Shown one piece after another: positions 1 through 8,717 of a DNA stretch of 64,000 bases; the stretch's first letter is position 1, and every line of letters begins with the position of its first letter. The stretch is taken from the NCBI RefSeq assembly GCF_003628505.1, contig NZ_RBZP01000001.1:620001-684000 (forward strand), given 5' to 3'. Origin of the DNA: Oceanobacillus halophilus. Lineage in GTDB: Bacteria > Bacillota > Bacilli > Bacillales > Amphibacillaceae. Below the pieces are notes generated by a model that was not told the DNA's origin, did no database searches, and worked only from the letters and a program-made list of their open reading frames with translations. A program made the translations under genes and the position numbers.

Positions 1-1152
1 ATTTTTCGCTACCTTTTCCTCCACATCTAACATTTTACACAAATGGTTAGTTATCGTTACAACACGTGAAACTTTATCCGCATATGTTCCTAATTTTTCT
101 TGGAAAACAACACGCTGTAATTTTTCTAAGTAGAAATCAATTGAGTTTTTCTGATCTTCTTCGTAGAAAAACTCAGCATCAGATAAACGTGCTCGAAGAA
201 CTTTCTCATTTCCTTTTGCAACATTCTCAATAGATTTATTATCTCCATTTCGCACACCAACAAATTTTGGTAGTAATTCTTCGTTTGTTGACATCGCAGG
301 AAAATATCTTTGATGTTCTTTCATCGATGTTATTAAAACTTCGGAAGGTAGTTTTAAAAATTTCTTTTCAAAGGACCCGATGAAAACCGTTGGAAATTCA
401 ACTAAGTTTCGAACCTCATCTAAAAGATCTTCATCTACCGGGATAAGGAGATTTTCTTTTTCCTCCAAATCCTTTATTTGCTCTAGTATCATTTGTTCCC
501 GTTCTTTAGAATCCACTATCACATATTCATTGCGTAGAGCAGCCCGGTATTCTAACGGATCATTTATAATCACTTCATTACCCAAGAAACGATGTCCATA
601 TGTTTTATTACTTGTCGATACAGAAGCAATTTCAAAGGGAACAACTTCCTTATCATATAAGGCTAGTAACCAACGAATAGGACGAGCATATCTCATTGTT
701 TCTGTAGACCAGCGCATATTCTTACCAAATTGAATCGATTCAATAATTTCTTTAAAACCAGGAAGTAACTCACTTGACTTCTTACCCTCTATACGTTTTT
801 TAACAAAAATATACCTCGTTCCTTTGATTTCTTTTGTATAAATGTCTTCAACTGACATCCCTTGTCCTTTGGTAAAACCTATGGCAGCTTTTGTCCAGTT
901 TCCATTCTCATCTATAGCAATTTTTTCAGCTGGACCTTTTGCTTCTTCCTCTATGGTTTCTTGCACGTCCGCCATACCTCTAATTAAAACCGAAAGTCTT
1001 CTTGGTGTTGAAAAAGTCGTTACATCTTCAAAGGAGATTCTGGTTTCATTCAACCAAGTAATTGTTTTTTCTAGCAGTTGTTTCTCTGCATCATCTACAA
1101 ACCGCGCAGGCAACTCTTCTAATCCTACTTCAAATAGAACATTCTTAGCCAT
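1..1152 (-). CDS. glyS: Glycyl-tRNA synthetase beta subunit (5' part of gene; runs off window)
   Basis: Beta subunit of the two-subunit (alpha2beta2) bacterial glycyl-tRNA synthetase, which charges tRNA-Gly in the cytoplasm. The minus strand is open from an ATG at 1152 to the window edge: 384 codons of a protein usually near 690 residues. The N-terminus reads MAKNVLFEVGLEELPARFV and is followed by TPRRLSV, both typical of the family. The ATG directly abuts the glyQ stop codon, so the two are translationally coupled and share the T-box leader upstream of glyQ. The C-terminal tRNA-binding part lies outside the window. Confidence 0.97.
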   Translation of the reverse strand, partial: MAKNVLFEVGLEELPARFVDDAEKQLLEKTITWLNETRISFEDVTTFSTPRRLSVLIRGMADVQETIEEEAKGPAEKIAIDENGNWTKAAIGFTKGQGMSVEDIYTKEIKGTRYIFVKKRIEGKKSSELLPGFKEIIESIQFGKNMRWSTETMRYARPIRWLLALYDKEVVPFEIASVSTSNKTYGHRFLGNEVIINDPLEYRAALRNEYVIVDSKEREQMILEQIKDLEEKENLLIPVDEDLLDEVRNLVEFPTVFIGSFEKKFLKLPSEVLITSMKEHQRYFPAMSTNEELLPKFVGVRNGDNKSIENVAKGNEKVLRARLSDAEFFYEEDQKNSIDFYLEKLQRVVFQEKLGTYADKVSRVVTITNHLCKMLDVEEKVAKN

Positions 1153-2031
1153 TTATTTCTCCTCCTTCTTTAACATTGGGTATCCTAAGCGTTCACGTTC
1201 TGCAACATAAGCTTTCGCTATTCGCCTAGCTAGGTTTCTGATACGAGAAATATAACCGGTACGTTCTGTTACGGAAATAACCCCTTTTGCATCAAGCAGG
1301 TTAAATGTATGAGAACATTTCAACACATAATCATACGCTGGAAAAACAAGTCCTTTTTCCATTGTTGTTTTCGCTTCTTCTTCATACATAGTAAAGAGTT
1401 CAAATAACATTTCTGTATTCGATTCCTCAAAGGTATATTTTGAATGCTCTAATTCTGGCTGATAAAAAATATCGTGAACTGTTACCCCATTATTCCATTC
1501 TAATTCGAATACATTCTCTTTATCCTGAATGTATGATGCGAGACGTTCAATTCCATACGTTAACTCAACAGCCACTGGGTTTGCTTCCAAACCGCCAATT
1601 TGCTGGAAATAAGTAAATTGAGTAATTTCCATCCCGTCTAACCATACTTCCCATCCAAGTCCAGCTGCACCTAAAGTTGGGTTTTCCCAATTATCTTCCA
1701 CAAAACGAATATCGTGTTTTAAAGGATCAATTCCTAGTTTCTTTAAAGAATCTAAATACAAGTCTTGAATATTGTCAGGTGATGGTTTCATAATTACTTG
1801 AAATTGGTGATGCTGATAGAGACGATTAGGATTTTCTCCATATCTTCCATCATCAGGTCTTCTGGATGGTTCAACATATGCTACATTCCAAGGCTCAGGT
1901 CCTAAACTGCGGAGCAAAGTCATTGGTGACATAGTCCCTGCTCCTTTTTCTACGTCATATGCTTGCAGTAAAATACAATTCTGTTCTGACCAATACTGTT
2001 GAAGCGTTAATATCATATTCTGGATATTCAT
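1153..2031 (-). CDS. glyQ: Glycyl-tRNA synthetase alpha subunit
   Basis: Alpha subunit (292 residues, normal length) carrying the class II aminoacylation core of the heterotetrameric glycyl-tRNA synthetase. Family signatures include [20 protein letters not shown] near the N-terminus, [12 protein letters not shown] and [17 protein letters not shown]. Starts at an ATG behind GGAGG. First gene of a glyQ-glyS operon with no spacer before glyS. Expression should follow glycyl-tRNA charging through the T-box leader at 2243-2460. Unusually, about 210 nt separate the leader terminator from this start codon, and that stretch contains a repeat fragment. Confidence 0.98.
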   Translation of the reverse strand: MNIQNMILTLQQYWSEQNCILLQAYDVEKGAGTMSPMTLLRSLGPEPWNVAYVEPSRRPDDGRYGENPNRLYQHHQFQVIMKPSPDNIQDLYLDSLKKLGIDPLKHDIRFVEDNWENPTLGAAGLGWEVWLDGMEITQFTYFQQIGGLEANPVAVELTYGIERLASYIQDKENVFELEWNNGVTVHDIFYQPELEHSKYTFEESNTEMLFELFTMYEEEAKTTMEKGLVFPAYDYVLKCSHTFNLLDAKGVISVTERTGYISRIRNLARRIAKAYVAERERLGYPMLKKEEK

Positions 2032-2104
2032 TCGTTCTAACCTCCATTATTATTTAGTGCTTTTTAACTTCCTAGCATGTTGTATGGCTATATAGATAAA
2101 ACGA

Positions 2105-2215
2105 GCCATCGACATTATACAGGTGGATAGGAGCACGAAACATTCGTAAATGTATGCGAGAGCCACACTGTTCTTAATTAAATTTAGCCGAAGTTTCTAT
2201 CAAAATCATAAACAA
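2105..2215 (-). repeat. Fragment of the dispersed intergenic element (left module)
   Basis: Read on the minus strand, this stretch contains TGATAGAAACTTC, an ATTTAATTAAGAACAGT segment, GCTCTCGC and ACGAATGT. They appear in the same order and spacing as in the fragments at 46865-46970 and 56095-56172. It lies in the untranslated part of the glyQS transcript, between the T-box terminator and glyQ. Alignment was by eye, so the ends are approximate. Confidence 0.55.
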
Positions 2216-2242
2216 CACTTTTAATAAATCAGGACTAACAAT

Positions 2243-2460
2243 AAAAGCCGTCCCTATGCCTGTGAACAGGCATAGGGACGGCTTTTACCGCGGTTCCACC
2301 CTATTTGCTCTAATTTTTTAGAGCCACTTTATCTAAATTGCTCTGGAGTGCCGTTCCTTGCTATCCTATTATCCAGCTCACACTATCCTGGACTCGCTTA
2401 AAATAGAATCAACAGCAAGTACTCTTCTCCTTCGTTGCAACTTAATATTCAATCAAATTA
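2243..2460 (-). promoter_or_regulatory. Glycine T-box riboswitch leader of glyQS
   Basis: The minus strand carries the T-box motif AGGGTGGAACCGCG (2289-2302), which pairs with the tRNA acceptor end. Just downstream is a 20-bp perfect terminator stem with a 4-nt loop (2243-2286) ending in a U-rich run. Upstream, the stem I region includes GAAGGAGAAGAGTA and a plausible GGC specifier codon at 2350-2352, matching glycine. Uncharged tRNA-Gly should favour the antiterminator and transcription of glyQS. The leader looks short, as is known for glyQS leaders that lack stem II. The specifier assignment is by eye. Confidence 0.93.
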
Positions 2461-2467
2461 TGTACAA

Positions 2468-2496
2468 ATAATACTGTATCACATTCATTCTGTCAA
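2468..2496 (-). promoter_or_regulatory. Sigma-A promoter of the glyQS T-box transcript
   Basis: On the minus strand a perfect -35 box TTGACA (2491-2496) is followed by a 17-bp spacer and a -10 box TATTAT (2468-2473). It sits immediately downstream of the recO stop codon and upstream of T-box stem I, so glyQS has its own start site near 2461. Confidence 0.85.
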
Positions 2497-2503
2497 TTAA
2501 AGT

Positions 2504-3247
2504 CTATTTAAACATATCTAATTGATTTAGAAATTTCCTCGATTTAAGATAATAACCACCGTATCGATCATAATAAGTATCTAACAACTGTCTAAGAAGA
2601 TTTTTATTTTCAGATTTTACGGATATAGAACCTACTCTTTCTAATCCAACTTCTGAAAAAATATACAGCAGTTTGACTAAAGTATTCGACAAAGAAACAG
2701 ATTCTGTATCCAAGTGCATGCATCTTCTACAGAGTAACCCTCCTTCTGCAAAAGAAAAAGCAAAAGGACTTTCTTTCCTTCCGCACCTTACACAGTGTTC
2801 TACAGTAGGAGCAAAACCGCCTATTTTATATAATTTAAGTTCGTACATCATGACCGGTATATCTGCTTCATCCTTTTCTGAAACATAACGCATGGTTTGC
2901 TGTAGTTGGTCAAATGTATATAAAACTGGTTGTTTATCTTCAATTAATTTATCTGTGATTTCCATAAGGTACGCAGCATAGGCAGTTTTTATAATATCTT
3001 CACGAATGGTTCTATTGGAATCAATGATTTCTCCTTGTTGTATCGTACTTAAACCTTTATTTACATAAACAAAAAATTGAGCATAGATGAATGGCTGCGT
3101 AACTGCAGCCATTCGACTCTTTGGTTTCTTTGCCCCTCTAGCGAGTGCTGTAAACTTTCCAATTCTCTTACTGAAAATAGTTACTAATTTATGAGTTTCT
3201 CCATAGTCCTTTGTTTTCATTACTATACCGTCAATTTTTTCAAGCAC
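2504..3247 (-). CDS. recO: DNA repair protein RecO
   Basis: RecO, 247 residues: loads RecA onto SSB-coated single-stranded DNA together with RecR during recombinational repair. The N-terminal OB-fold region begins LEKIDGIVMKTKDYGETHKL. A C-terminal four-cysteine zinc site is visible as C152, C155, C173 and C176 (CVRC...CRRC). A GTG start at 3247 is chosen because AAGGTG lies at suitable spacing and it gives the normal N-terminus. Downstream of yqzL and era, as in Bacillus subtilis. Confidence 0.97.
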   Translation of the reverse strand: MLEKIDGIVMKTKDYGETHKLVTIFSKRIGKFTALARGAKKPKSRMAAVTQPFIYAQFFVYVNKGLSTIQQGEIIDSNRTIREDIIKTAYAAYLMEITDKLIEDKQPVLYTFDQLQQTMRYVSEKDEADIPVMMYELKLYKIGGFAPTVEHCVRCGRKESPFAFSFAEGGLLCRRCMHLDTESVSLSNTLVKLLYIFSEVGLERVGSISVKSENKNLLRQLLDTYYDRYGGYYLKSRKFLNQLDMFK

Positions 3248-3386
3248 GTAGCTTCACCTTTCTAATGCCTCAAATAAGGGAAAACTTAGCTGACTATTCT
3301 CCCTTATCGTGCGCTTTCTTATATAAGGACATAAAATAAAATACGTTTAAATATTCCTCATTTAGCATGTGCTCGAGTAAGTTACA

Positions 3387-3527
3387 TTATAGATTTGATT
3401 CTAGTGGTGATTCTTCCTCGTTTTCCCTTAGGTTTGCATTGTGATAATCGTTTTCTATTTCCTTATACAATAAATAGGTTTCGATACTCCCTGTTTGACT
3501 AAACACTTTCCACGTAAGGTCGATCAT
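3387..3527 (-). CDS. yqzL: YqzL family small protein
   Basis: A 46-codon gene between era and recO, exactly where Bacillus species encode YqzL. The product starts MIDLTWKVFSQTGSIETYLL and continues YKEIENDY, close to the conserved Bacillus pattern (TWxVFSQTGxxxTYLL). It has an ATG and a good ribosome binding site (AGGTGG). The C-terminal half is acidic and probably disordered. Function is unknown; the conserved neighbourhood (era, recO) is the only clue. Confidence 0.9.
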   Translation of the reverse strand: MIDLTWKVFSQTGSIETYLLYKEIENDYHNANLRENEEESPLESNL

Positions 3528-3625
3528 AAAAAACCCACCTTTCAATTTATTAATAATGTAACTGTACTCTTAGCTTGACCCAGAATGGAACAATCATAAG
3601 TATTAAAATTTACCATGTTTACTAA

Positions 3626-4528
3626 TTAATACTCGTCACTGCGAAAACCATACTCGTGCAATTGACTTTGCTTATTTCTCCAATCTTTTTTAACTTTCAC
3701 CCAAAGCTCCAGATATACTTTTGAACCTAATAGGGCTTCAATATCCTTGCGAGCATTTTTTCCAATTTTTTTAAGCATACTTCCTTGTTTACCAATTAGA
3801 ATTCCTTTTTGTGTTTTTCTTTCTGTAACAATTGTCGCTTGAATAAAGATAGCATTAGAGTCCCTTTTTTCTAAGTTCTCCATAACAACTGTAATAGAAT
3901 GTGGAATCTCTTCTCTTGTTAATTCCAGTACTTTTTCCCTAATCAATTCAGTTATAATAAAACGTTCAGGATGATCCGTAACCTGGTCTTCTGGATAATA
4001 TTGTGGTCCTTCAGGCAAGTGACTTTTCAGTACTTCTAGTAAATGATTCACATTATTCCCCTGAAGGGCAGATATTGGAATAACTTCTTGAAAATTAGCT
4101 TTGTCTTTGTATTGTTCAATTAAAGGGAATACATCATCTGGATGAATTAAATCAATCTTATTGATGATTAGAAATACTGGTCTTTTGGTTTTTGCTAGAA
4201 GGTCTATGATAAATTGATCCCCTTTCCCATACCCTTCTTTAGCATTAATCATGAATAAAACAGCATCCACTTCATTTAGTGTATTTTCTGCTACTTGCAC
4301 CATAAAGTCTCCAAGACGATGCTTTGGCTTATGTATCCCAGGCGTATCAATAAAAATAATTTGAGAATCATGGGTGGTTAGAACACCTTGAATTTTGTTA
4401 CGTGTAGTTTGGGGCTTATCACTCATGATGGCAATTTTTTGCCCGATTACTCTATTTAAGAAAGTAGATTTTCCTACATTTGGTCGTCCTATAATAGCAA
4501 TAAAACCTGATTTATAATTATCTTCCAT
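3626..4528 (-). CDS. era: Ribosome-assembly GTPase Era
   Basis: Era, 300 residues: a GTPase that binds the 3' end of 16S rRNA and helps mature the 30S subunit. The G domain has the P-loop GRPNVGKST (residues 14-22), the G3 motif DTPG and the G4 motif NKID. The C-terminal third has the KH RNA-binding domain with the GKQG element. In Bacillus, cdd lies between dgkA and era; here there is only a 170-bp gap, so cdd is missing from the locus. Confidence 0.98.
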   Translation of the reverse strand: MEDNYKSGFIAIIGRPNVGKSTFLNRVIGQKIAIMSDKPQTTRNKIQGVLTTHDSQIIFIDTPGIHKPKHRLGDFMVQVAENTLNEVDAVLFMINAKEGYGKGDQFIIDLLAKTKRPVFLIINKIDLIHPDDVFPLIEQYKDKANFQEVIPISALQGNNVNHLLEVLKSHLPEGPQYYPEDQVTDHPERFIITELIREKVLELTREEIPHSITVVMENLEKRDSNAIFIQATIVTERKTQKGILIGKQGSMLKKIGKNARKDIEALLGSKVYLELWVKVKKDWRNKQSQLHEYGFRSDEY

Positions 4529-4698
4529 GTTTTTTCCTCCAAGATGTTTTTATGTTTAGGAGTATGTATTGAAAACAAATTTTTCTGTTATCAATATAAT
4601 ACTACAATTTGCGAATACTTTCATACATTCGACAAAAGCTTCTAAAAGTTTCTCTTTATATAAAAATAACATTTTATCATTAGAAATAAAAATCAGCC

Positions 4699-5073
4699 TT
4701 ACAGTAAGGCTGATAATAGTACATATAATTTTGGCAGAAAAATGATAATTCCAATAAGCACAGCAACAATTGCTGTAACTAAAACCGCCCCAGCAGCTGC
4801 ATCCTTTATAAATCTTACCGTCGGATGATATTCTGGTTTTAAATAGTCCATCATACGTTCAATAATACTATTTATTATTTCTACAACTAAAACAAATCCA
4901 ATAGCAAAGATAATCAACACCCATTCCAAAGCAGATAATGGCAGGAATATACTAACTATTACTACAAGAAGTGCTGCAACCAGGTGAATCCTAAAATTCA
5001 ACTCATTCTTATATATGTCCCTTAAACCTTTCCACGCATAGGAAAAACCTATTTTCTTTCTCTTACCTTTCAA
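4699..5073 (-). CDS. dgkA: Undecaprenol/diacylglycerol kinase family protein
   Basis: Small membrane lipid kinase, in Gram-positives chiefly an undecaprenol kinase that recycles the cell-wall lipid carrier. There are three hydrophobic segments and the family signature EIINSIIERMMD followed by KDAAAGAV. The reading frame extends upstream to 5127 inside ybeY, but a TTG at 5073 preceded by GGAGAG gives the expected short N-terminus (124 residues). It would overlap the ybeY end by 11 bp, implying translational coupling. Start choice is moderately certain. Confidence 0.9.
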   Translation of the reverse strand: MKGKRKKIGFSYAWKGLRDIYKNELNFRIHLVAALLVVIVSIFLPLSALEWVLIIFAIGFVLVVEIINSIIERMMDYLKPEYHPTVRFIKDAAAGAVLVTAIVAVLIGIIIFLPKLYVLLSALL

Positions 5074-5533
5074 GACCAAACTCTCCGAGAATTTCTTCTT
5101 GACGACCAAACATCTTTTTCTCGTCATTCACATTCATATGATCATATCCTAGTAAATGAAGGAAGCCATGAACTGCAAGAAAGCCAAGTTCTCTCTCATA
5201 GGAATGATGATATTCTTTTGCTTGTTCTTTCGCTTTTTCGACCGAAATAACAATATCTCCTAAGGTTAAAGGGATCTCGTCTTCTTCCCCAATTATAGCC
5301 AACTCGCCTTCTACAGATTCTTGCATCGCAAATGAAATAACATCTGTTGGGACATTTTTTTGACGATAATTTCGATTAATTTCTTGTATTTCTTTATTGC
5401 CGACAAAATTAACGGAAATCTCCGCTTCTTTAACTACATTTTCTTTTTCAGCTGCAAACTGAAGCAAGCGATACAATAAGTCAACAATATCCTCATTTAC
5501 TGTCTTTGTATCATCATGAAAGTCTATATGCAT
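5063..5533 (-). CDS. ybeY: Endoribonuclease YbeY (16S rRNA maturation)
   Basis: YbeY, 156 residues: a metal-dependent single-strand RNase involved in 16S rRNA 3'-end maturation and ribosome quality control. The zinc-binding signature HGFLHLLGYDH lies in the C-terminal third, with TDVISFAM upstream as is usual. It follows pgpH with one intervening base and overlaps dgkA, within the conserved phoH-pgpH-ybeY-dgkA-era block. Confidence 0.97.
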   Translation of the reverse strand: MHIDFHDDTKTVNEDIVDLLYRLLQFAAEKENVVKEAEISVNFVGNKEIQEINRNYRQKNVPTDVISFAMQESVEGELAIIGEEDEIPLTLGDIVISVEKAKEQAKEYHHSYERELGFLAVHGFLHLLGYDHMNVNDEKKMFGRQEEILGEFGLER

Positions 5534-5534
5534 T

Positions 5535-7679
5535 TTATTTTGCCTCCTTTATTGGATACTGTATTCTGGAATGGAAGATACCTTTTAATGCTTCACAGGT
5601 GGTTTTTTGAATCAGTTTTAATTCTTTTAAAGTAAGTGGACTCTCGTCTAACTGGCCATCTGTCATACGATCCTGAATGATGGATGAAACAATTTCCTCA
5701 ATTTTTTCCTCCGTAGGCTCTTTTAACGATCGGACAGCCGCTTCAATTGAATCACTAATGGAAATAATAGCCGCCTCCTTTGTCTGTGGCTTAGGCCCAG
5801 GATACCTAAAATCAGATTCTTTTACATATTTATTGTTTTCCTTTTCTTTATAATAAAAGAACTTGACTAAACTTGTTCCATGATGTTGTATTGCAATATC
5901 AATAATTTCTTTTGGCATATTATATTTTTTTAAAAGTTCTGCACCATCATATGGGTGATTGATAATAATTCTTGCACTTTCACTAGGATCAATGAAATCA
6001 TGCGGATTTCTTATTGACAATTGGTTTTCAATAAAGTAATGCGGTTTTACTGTCTTTCCAATATCATGATAATATGCACCTACTCTTGCCAACAATCCAT
6101 TTGCACCTATCGCTTCACAAGCTGATTCACTTAAATTTGCTACCATAATAGAGTGATGATATGTACCAGGAGCTTCTGTTAAAATCTTTTTCAGCAGTGG
6201 TTGATTCGGACTCGACAATTGTAAAAGTTTTACGTCTGATAAGATATTCAATCCGGTTTCAAAGAAGGGAAGAAGTCCGATGGCTAGCACGGACGAAAGA
6301 ACAGCAGATACTACCGCGAAACCTGAATGTACTAATAAATCCTGAAGTGCATATTTTTCAAAGGAAAGAAATATAAATAGTAATACAGATGCTATATTAA
6401 CAACGGTTATTCCAAATCCCGATTTCAAGATGGATGTCTTGTCTTTTACATTCATTAAAAAGTAAATACTTGAGACTTGCGAGAAAAACAGATAGACTCC
6501 TGCCTCCGCATTTAAGTAACCCGCTATTTCACCGTTAAATATAATACTACCTAAAATTGCGTAAAGAGCAGCCATAATTAGAGCTAAACGCTCATTAATA
6601 AGTAGTTTCAAAAGCAATGAACTTGTGGCAATTGGTACAATATAATAAAGTTCATTATACTCTATTGTAAAAAGACTTACTATTTTCATTATGGATACTG
6701 CTAAAAAAGTCACTATAAGGACAGTTATAATTTTCGCCCTATCTAAATTATTATTCCTATTCATTAGGTGTAATTCATAAGCTATGATAGAACATACCAA
6801 AATAATAAAAAGTATCAATCCAATAATCGGAAAGACATTCCGCTGTTTATCCAAAACACCAACTAACTCGAGATTCTCATAAACTTCATTCGTAATGGTT
6901 TGACCTTCTCTAACGATTACTTCCCCAGCTCTAATAACAACTGGTTCCACATTACTTGCAGCTTCCTTCCTTGCTTCCATTGTCTGTTCAACATCAAAAA
7001 AGGAATTTTCAACAACTAAAAATTCGGTAAGCTTATTTAAAGGAACTTTTAAATCTTCATTGATCGTAGAATATTTGATATTTTCTTTTACAGTAGAAAT
7101 AGCTGACTGCAAGTTTTCTGTACGTACTCCATTATTTAATGTTTGTTCCAAGGAATCAACAAGAAGCTTTTGTCCCGCTTCACGATCCTCTATTGGAATT
7201 TGCATTAATTGCATTAGTGTTTGATCATTAATGACTGATGATATTTCATCTGACAATAACATCTTTAAACGTTGTACTTTCTCTTGTTCTGTCAGTGGTA
7301 TTAATTTATCTTGATCCTGATTTTCCTTATCAACATCAAGCTTATTATCTTCTTCTATTGTTAGAATAGCATCGAAAATTTCTTCTGCAAAATTAATTTG
7401 TTCATTTGTTATTTCATCCGAGATATCAAATCGGTCAGGAATGGATTGCACCGTTTCCCGTGTCTTCCTTACCGTTTCTTGCTCATCTTCAATCGTAATA
7501 GGTGATCGAATCGTCTCTGATGCAATACTAAAACGGTCCAAATCATACGTTTCAGTATGTACGTTACTCATAGTCAGAAAAAAGAAAACAATTCCTAACA
7601 TAAAAACTCCTGGTAATATTAACCATTCTGATTTTTTCTCCTTAAAGACTGATAACATACTTTTCCGCTTTTCTTTCAC
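5535..7679 (-). CDS. pgpH: Cyclic-di-AMP phosphodiesterase PgpH (7TM-HD protein)
   Basis: 714-residue membrane phosphodiesterase that hydrolyses the second messenger c-di-AMP, which controls potassium and osmolyte transport. Layout: N-terminal membrane anchor (about 20-40), a large extracellular domain (about 45-270), a seven-helix membrane domain (about 280-480) and a cytoplasmic HD domain with HHSIMVANLSE, YYHDIGKT and a later NHPYDGAEL and IQHHG. GTG start behind a G-rich ribosome binding site. Lies between phoH and ybeY as in Bacillus (yqfF). Confidence 0.95.
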   Translation of the reverse strand: MKEKRKSMLSVFKEKKSEWLILPGVFMLGIVFFFLTMSNVHTETYDLDRFSIASETIRSPITIEDEQETVRKTRETVQSIPDRFDISDEITNEQINFAEEIFDAILTIEEDNKLDVDKENQDQDKLIPLTEQEKVQRLKMLLSDEISSVINDQTLMQLMQIPIEDREAGQKLLVDSLEQTLNNGVRTENLQSAISTVKENIKYSTINEDLKVPLNKLTEFLVVENSFFDVEQTMEARKEAASNVEPVVIRAGEVIVREGQTITNEVYENLELVGVLDKQRNVFPIIGLILFIILVCSIIAYELHLMNRNNNLDRAKIITVLIVTFLAVSIMKIVSLFTIEYNELYYIVPIATSSLLLKLLINERLALIMAALYAILGSIIFNGEIAGYLNAEAGVYLFFSQVSSIYFLMNVKDKTSILKSGFGITVVNIASVLLFIFLSFEKYALQDLLVHSGFAVVSAVLSSVLAIGLLPFFETGLNILSDVKLLQLSSPNQPLLKKILTEAPGTYHHSIMVANLSESACEAIGANGLLARVGAYYHDIGKTVKPHYFIENQLSIRNPHDFIDPSESARIIINHPYDGAELLKKYNMPKEIIDIAIQHHGTSLVKFFYYKEKENNKYVKESDFRYPGPKPQTKEAAIISISDSIEAAVRSLKEPTEEKIEEIVSSIIQDRMTDGQLDESPLTLKELKLIQKTTCEALKGIFHSRIQYPIKEAK

Positions 7680-7714
7680 TGATTCCCCCCCTAACCTAGC
7701 TCATCATACAGAAA

Positions 7715-7740
7715 TAAGACCCTGTTTATTGCGGGTCTTA
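7715..7740 (-). other. Hairpin between phoH and pgpH
   Basis: An 8-bp inverted repeat (TAAGACCC / GGGTCTTA, 10-nt loop) sits in the short phoH-pgpH gap. On the minus strand it is followed by only a weak U tract. It may be a partial terminator or RNA processing site that lowers pgpH expression relative to phoH. It is not convincing as a full terminator. Confidence 0.45.
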
Positions 7741-7752
7741 TCTTTTTCTTTA

Positions 7753-8715
7753 TTACGAGTCACTTTTTTCATAAGCTTCAATTATTTTTTGAACAAGTGG
7801 GTGTCTTACAACATCTGTTTGGGTTAAATATATAAAAGAGATGTCGTTAACGTTTGATAATATCCTTTCAGATACTCGAAGGCCTGACTGCACTCCTTTA
7901 GGTAAATCAATTTGTGTAATGTCTCCAGTTATGACCATTTTTGAGCCAAAACCTAAACGTGTTAAAAACATTTTCATTTGTGCAGTTGTTGTATTTTGCG
8001 CTTCATCAAGAATAATAAATGCATCATCTAAGGTTCTGCCGCGCATATAGGCTAAAGGGGCAATTTCAATAGTTTCCCTTTCAATTAAACGAAGTGTGTG
8101 CTCAGCACCTAACACATCATGTAGAGCATCATACAATGGCCTCAAGTATGGATCTACTTTTTCTTTTAAGTCTCCAGGTAAAAATCCCAAACTTTCACCC
8201 GCTTCTACTGCAGGCCTTGTAAGAATGATTCTTTTAACTTCCCCTTTTTTTAAGGCACTTACTGCCATAACGACCGCTAAAAATGTCTTCCCAGTACCGG
8301 CTGGACCAATTCCAAAAACTAGGTCTTTTGATTTGATGGCTGACACATAACTTTTTTGTCCAAGTGTTTTTACACGAATCTCTTTTCCTTTTGCATTCTT
8401 CGTTATTTCATCCTCAAACAATGTCTCGAGTTGGTTAATTTTTCCTTGTTTTGCTAAATCAACGGCATAGACGATATCTCGTTCAGAAATATTAATACCT
8501 TTCTTGACAACTGTTAAAAGTGTTGTCAATATATCCTGTACAAGTGCTATAGCATCAGCATCTCCAGATACTCTTACCAATTCTCCCCTCGAAACAATTG
8601 AGACACGCAGTTTCTTTTCAATTAACTTAAGATGTTTATCATTTGTTCCAAATAATGCTAATGCTTCACTTGGATTTGAAACATGCAAATCAATCTCTGT
8701 TAAATTTTCAGACAT
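7753..8715 (-). CDS. phoH: PhoH-like ATPase
   Basis: 320-residue PhoH family P-loop ATPase, probably acting in RNA metabolism. The N-terminal KH-like region precedes the Walker A GPAGTGKT and a Walker B region with DEAQN; GDITQIDLP follows. ATG start behind AAGGAG. Two bases separate it from yqfD upstream, so it is co-transcribed with yqfC-yqfD. The biochemical role of the family is not well defined; the linkage to ybeY suggests RNA processing. Confidence 0.95.
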   Translation of the reverse strand: MSENLTEIDLHVSNPSEALALFGTNDKHLKLIEKKLRVSIVSRGELVRVSGDADAIALVQDILTTLLTVVKKGINISERDIVYAVDLAKQGKINQLETLFEDEITKNAKGKEIRVKTLGQKSYVSAIKSKDLVFGIGPAGTGKTFLAVVMAVSALKKGEVKRIILTRPAVEAGESLGFLPGDLKEKVDPYLRPLYDALHDVLGAEHTLRLIERETIEIAPLAYMRGRTLDDAFIILDEAQNTTTAQMKMFLTRLGFGSKMVITGDITQIDLPKGVQSGLRVSERILSNVNDISFIYLTQTDVVRHPLVQKIIEAYEKSDS

Positions 8716-8717
8716 AG

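Noticed and set aside
380-1210. Two plus-strand frames of about 120 codons
   Set aside because: Both lie antisense within glyS/glyQ, whose minus-strand translations are clearly the conserved synthetase subunits.
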